Origin: CAZTLI01 sp964614375
Lineage (GTDB): Bacteria > Chloroflexota > Anaerolineae > Aggregatilineales > Phototrophicaceae
Direction: 5' to 3'
Assembly (NCBI GenBank): GCA_964614375.1
Contig: CAZTLI010000272.1
Location: 1 to 7,450, forward strand
DNA length: 7,450 nt
Both the position numbers and the translations under genes were made by a program. Each line of letters starts with the position of its first letter. Position 1 is the first letter of the stretch. Below the pieces are notes generated by a model, which did no database searches, had not been told where the DNA came from, and worked only from the letters and a program-made list of their open reading frames with translations. Positions 5,060-7,450 of this stretch are shown piece after piece.

Positions 5060-5940
5060 GTACCGCAAACCCAACTATAGACCTCGCGGCGAGTTCACAG
5101 GTCGCTGCGACACGCAGAATTTTCCGCCCGTCGTTCAAACCCTGGCACATCCTCGCCTATGCGATTTTGCTGGTCTTCACCGTGATTTATCTGGGTCCGC
5201 TGCTGCTGCTGGTGAGCACGGCGCTGAAAACCTCGCGCGAATTCAACCTCAACGCGATGGCGCTGCCCGGTGCGCTGAATTTTGAAAATTTCGCAGAAGC
5301 ATGGGAACGCGCCAATTTCTCGCTGTATCTGTTCAATTCGGTGCTGTATGCCAGTGTTGCGACGATTATTTATTTGATTTCCGCCGTCTTTGTCGCTTTT
5401 CCGATTGCGCGGCGGTATGTGCGCGGGTCGAACTGGCTGCTGACCTTGTTCGTCATCGCGCTGTTCTTGCCGCCCGCCATCATCCCGCAATTTCAGTTGA
5501 TACTCAATCTCGGCCTCTATAACACGCGCGTGGGCTACATTTTGCTGTTGTTGACCAATCCAGTGGGCATCATCATCCTTGTCAATTACATGAAATCGCT
5601 GCCTAAAGAATTGGATGAAGCGGCGGCGATTGATGGCTGTGGTTACTTTCGCTTCATTCTGACCATCGTTTTCCCGTTGTCCCGGCCTGCAATTGCGACT
5701 GTGGCAGTCCTGCACGCGATTGGTATCTGGAACGAACTGCTGCTGGCGACCATCTACCTGACAGACCAGAACTTTTATCCGGTCACACGCGGACTGATCG
5801 TCTTTCAGGGGGTGTATGGCAGCAACTGGCCTGTACTGGCTGCGGCGGTGCTGCTGATGGCGATTCCGATGGTGGTGTTGTTCCTGTTCTTGCAGCGGTA
5901 CATCGTCTCTGGTCTGACCCAGGGGGCGCTGTCGGGTTAA
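5056..5940 (+). CDS. Sugar ABC transporter permease, MalG-type (CUT1)
   Basis: The second channel subunit, 294 residues. The ATG overlaps the preceding stop codon (ATGA), and AGGAG lies 11 bases upstream. A cytoplasmic N-terminus of about 28 residues is followed by hydrophobic segments near 31-55, 93-117, 127-150, 157-177, 212-232 and 258-282. The EAA loop reads DEAAAIDGCGYFRFI from 187, followed by PLSRP, matching the MalG consensus with Gly at 194. Cys195 replaces the common Ala. The C-terminus QRYIVSGLTQGALSG is the typical MalG-family ending. It forms the transmembrane pathway with the MalF-type protein; the ATPase must come from elsewhere in the genome, as with shared MsmK/MsiK-type ATPases. 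Confidence 0.95.
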   Translation: MSTANPTIDLAASSQVAATRRIFRPSFKPWHILAYAILLVFTVIYLGPLLLLVSTALKTSREFNLNAMALPGALNFENFAEAWERANFSLYLFNSVLYASVATIIYLISAVFVAFPIARRYVRGSNWLLTLFVIALFLPPAIIPQFQLILNLGLYNTRVGYILLLLTNPVGIIILVNYMKSLPKELDEAAAIDGCGYFRFILTIVFPLSRPAIATVAVLHAIGIWNELLLATIYLTDQNFYPVTRGLIVFQGVYGSNWPVLAAAVLLMAIPMVVLFLFLQRYIVSGLTQGALSG

Positions 5941-6075
5941 GCCCTGCCCCTGTCTGGCAGAGACGCCTATAGACCGTAACATCGTGCCGGGTTGAATTCG
6001 CACGGCAGCGGGTGTGCTTCGTTTTGCAAAAAATAGGACGGTATTACACCGAGTTGAGATACAAGGAAATGTGCC
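5941..6075 (+). other. Intergenic spacer between permease and enzyme gene
   Basis: These 135 bases hold only weak hairpins: CTGCC/GGCAG at 5944-5960 and CGTGC/GCACG at 5983-6004. Neither has a T-tract. No operator palindrome and no convincing promoter were seen. The following gene is therefore probably transcribed by read-through from the transport operon, though a weak promoter of its own cannot be excluded. Confidence 0.45.
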
Positions 6076-7450
6076 ATGAGCACACCGACAACGCGAACAA
6101 TTTATCATGCTGATACAGCACAGAAACCGATGACGCGGGATGTGCAGGGGGAATACGTCACCCTGTTGGACGAACCCTATTATTGTATTCGCAACTATGA
6201 CGCGCTCGAACCCTTCTTTATGACACTGGTCAGCAGTTCTAATCACTGGTTGTATATCGCGTCTACTGGCGGGCTAACCGCAGGCCGTGTCAATGCCGAC
6301 CATGCCCTGTTCCCCTATTACACCGTCGATAAAGTCACGGAAAACAGTGAACACACGGGCGCAAAGTCGATTTTTCTCGTCCTGACTGGTGCAGGCAGCC
6401 AGCTATGGACGCCATTTTCTGAACGCTATCACGGGATATACCCCATCGAACGCAATCTGTATAAAAATATTGCGGGGACGGCGCTGGTTTTTGAGGAAAT
6501 CAACCACGATTTACACCTATCGTATCGGTATGCGTGGCGCACGAGTGAGGTCTATGGTTTTGTCAAAACATCGTGGTTGATTAATTACAACAGTCATCCC
6601 TGTACAGTCGAAATCCTCGATGGCCTGCAAAATATCCTGCCCGCCCATGTGGACAGCGGCGTACAAAATGTCCTCAGCAATTTGCTGGATGCCTATAAAA
6701 TCAGCGAACTCGACCCGGCAACAGGTCTGGGTATGTTCTCGCTCAGTTCGCGTCTGTCCGATTTACCTGAACCGGGCGAATCGCTGCGAACGACGACCAT
6801 CTGGCAGACGGGTCTAAGCGATGTCACGCATCTATTATCATCGACACAGGTGGAACGATTCCGTTATGGGGAATCCATCGCCCCCGAAACCAAAATTTAC
6901 GGGCAGCGCGGCGCCTATTTTGTGCGCGCAACGGTGACACTCGCGCCGGAAGGTGATTGTCGCTGGCATCTGGTCGCAGATATTGATCGGGACAGCGCCG
7001 ATGTGACCGCCCTCCGCAGCACGCTGGCGGGCGATACCGGGTCGCACTATGATCGGATAGGAGACGACATCAGGCAGAATCAACACAATCTGGAAACGAT
7101 TGTTGGCTGTGCGGATGGTCTGCAACTATCGCAAGACACGCTCAGCACCGCGCATCATTTCGCCAATGTCCTGTTCAATGTCATGCGCGGCGGCATCTTC
7201 GCCAATCAATATCATATCGACACGACCGACCTGCGCGATTACATCACCATACACCGGCCATCGTTATTGCAGCAGCAAGCCGCCTTTTTCGCGTCCTTGC
7301 CCGCCTCTATCCCTGTCGCGGCGCTGCGCGAACGGGTAGACGCGACGGCTTCGGGGGATTTGATACGGCTGTGTTACAGCTATCTGCCGCTGACCTTCAG
7401 CCGCCGTCATGGTGACCCCAGCCGTCCCTGGAATCGTTTCGAGATTAATG
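6076..7450 (+). CDS. Large cytosolic protein, N-terminal part; possible glycoside phosphorylase-like enzyme (runs off the window)
   Basis: The frame is open from the ATG at 6076, with AAGGAA seven bases upstream, to the window edge: 458 codons and no stop. There is no signal peptide or membrane segment, so the product should be cytosolic. The first 300 or so residues look beta-rich, with many aromatic residues and motifs such as FPYYTVDKVTENSEHTG (79-95), YPIERNLYKN (122-131), FEEINHDLHL (139-148), AWRTSEVYGFVKTSWLIN (153-170) and VEILDGLQNILP (178-189). The order (a W-x-P segment, a F-E-E-x-N strand, then a repeated polypeptide-comparison strand) recalls the N-terminal beta-sandwich of GH94-like glycoside phosphorylases. 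From about 310 the sequence becomes more helical, and SRRHGDPSRPWN (442-453) is a striking conserved-looking motif. I recall similar proteins of about 1,100 residues without firm annotation. Placement after a sugar importer supports intracellular oligosaccharide breakdown. The gene call is firm; the enzyme class is an inference. Confidence 0.85.
   Translation, partial: MSTPTTRTIYHADTAQKPMTRDVQGEYVTLLDEPYYCIRNYDALEPFFMTLVSSSNHWLYIASTGGLTAGRVNADHALFPYYTVDKVTENSEHTGAKSIFLVLTGAGSQLWTPFSERYHGIYPIERNLYKNIAGTALVFEEINHDLHLSYRYAWRTSEVYGFVKTSWLINYNSHPCTVEILDGLQNILPAHVDSGVQNVLSNLLDAYKISELDPATGLGMFSLSSRLSDLPEPGESLRTTTIWQTGLSDVTHLLSSTQVERFRYGESIAPETKIYGQRGAYFVRATVTLAPEGDCRWHLVADIDRDSADVTALRSTLAGDTGSHYDRIGDDIRQNQHNLETIVGCADGLQLSQDTLSTAHHFANVLFNVMRGGIFANQYHIDTTDLRDYITIHRPSLLQQQAAFFASLPASIPVAALRERVDATASGDLIRLCYSYLPLTFSRRHGDPSRPWNRFEIN

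Noticed and set aside
5095..6246. Long minus-strand open frame (383 codons) opposite the MalG-type permease.
   Set aside because: Its translation is rich in Gln, Arg and His, as expected for the antisense of a hydrophobic coding sequence. The plus-strand permease and following gene account for the region.
1..7450. CRISPR array, tRNA or rRNA genes, riboswitch.
   Set aside because: No regularly spaced short repeats and no cloverleaf or rRNA-like sequence were seen. The only repeats are the two IS relics and the operators.

Overview
The window is bacterial. It divides into a scrambled, AT-richer left part (about 1-1470) and a compact sugar-uptake operon on the plus strand (about 1470-7450, open at the right edge). 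The operon has medium-to-high GC, a CUT1-type transporter without its own ATPase, and long LacI-type operators. Together with the style of the proteins this is reminiscent of Chloroflexota (Anaerolineae-like), but that is an impression, not a demonstrated placement.

Left part. Two nearly identical ~250-bp relics of one IS3-family insertion sequence (147-398 and 986-1244) lie in direct orientation. Each holds only the end of the element and the C-terminal codons of the transposase. Between them, on the minus strand, is an intact gene for a 108-residue three-helix membrane protein (609-935) that resembles Imm17-type immunity proteins. At the far left edge an open minus-strand frame (2-145) ends against the first relic and may be a piece of a polymorphic-toxin gene. 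Just right of the second relic a 5'-truncated plus-strand frame (to 1355) may be another gene remnant. This part looks like a decayed accessory island.

Right part. A LacI/GalR-family repressor gene (1534-2553) has a near-consensus promoter whose start point falls in a perfect 16-bp palindrome. Two more copies of the same palindrome (core GAGAGCGCTCTC) lie before the next gene, with centres exactly 63 bp apart. There follow a secreted solute-binding protein (2745-4046), a stem-loop, two MalF/MalG-type permeases (4139-5059 and 5056-5940, overlapping by four bases) and the first 458 codons of a large cytosolic protein (6076 to beyond 7450). That last protein looks like a carbohydrate-active enzyme, possibly a glycoside phosphorylase.

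Working model: the binding protein captures an oligosaccharide outside the cell, the two permeases import it using an ATPase encoded elsewhere, and the large protein processes it in the cytosol. The repressor controls itself and the transport genes through three matching operators. The operator differs from the CelR/CebR cellobiose operator of actinobacteria by one symmetric base pair, so a beta-glucoside or beta-glucan oligosaccharide is a reasonable guess for the inducer.
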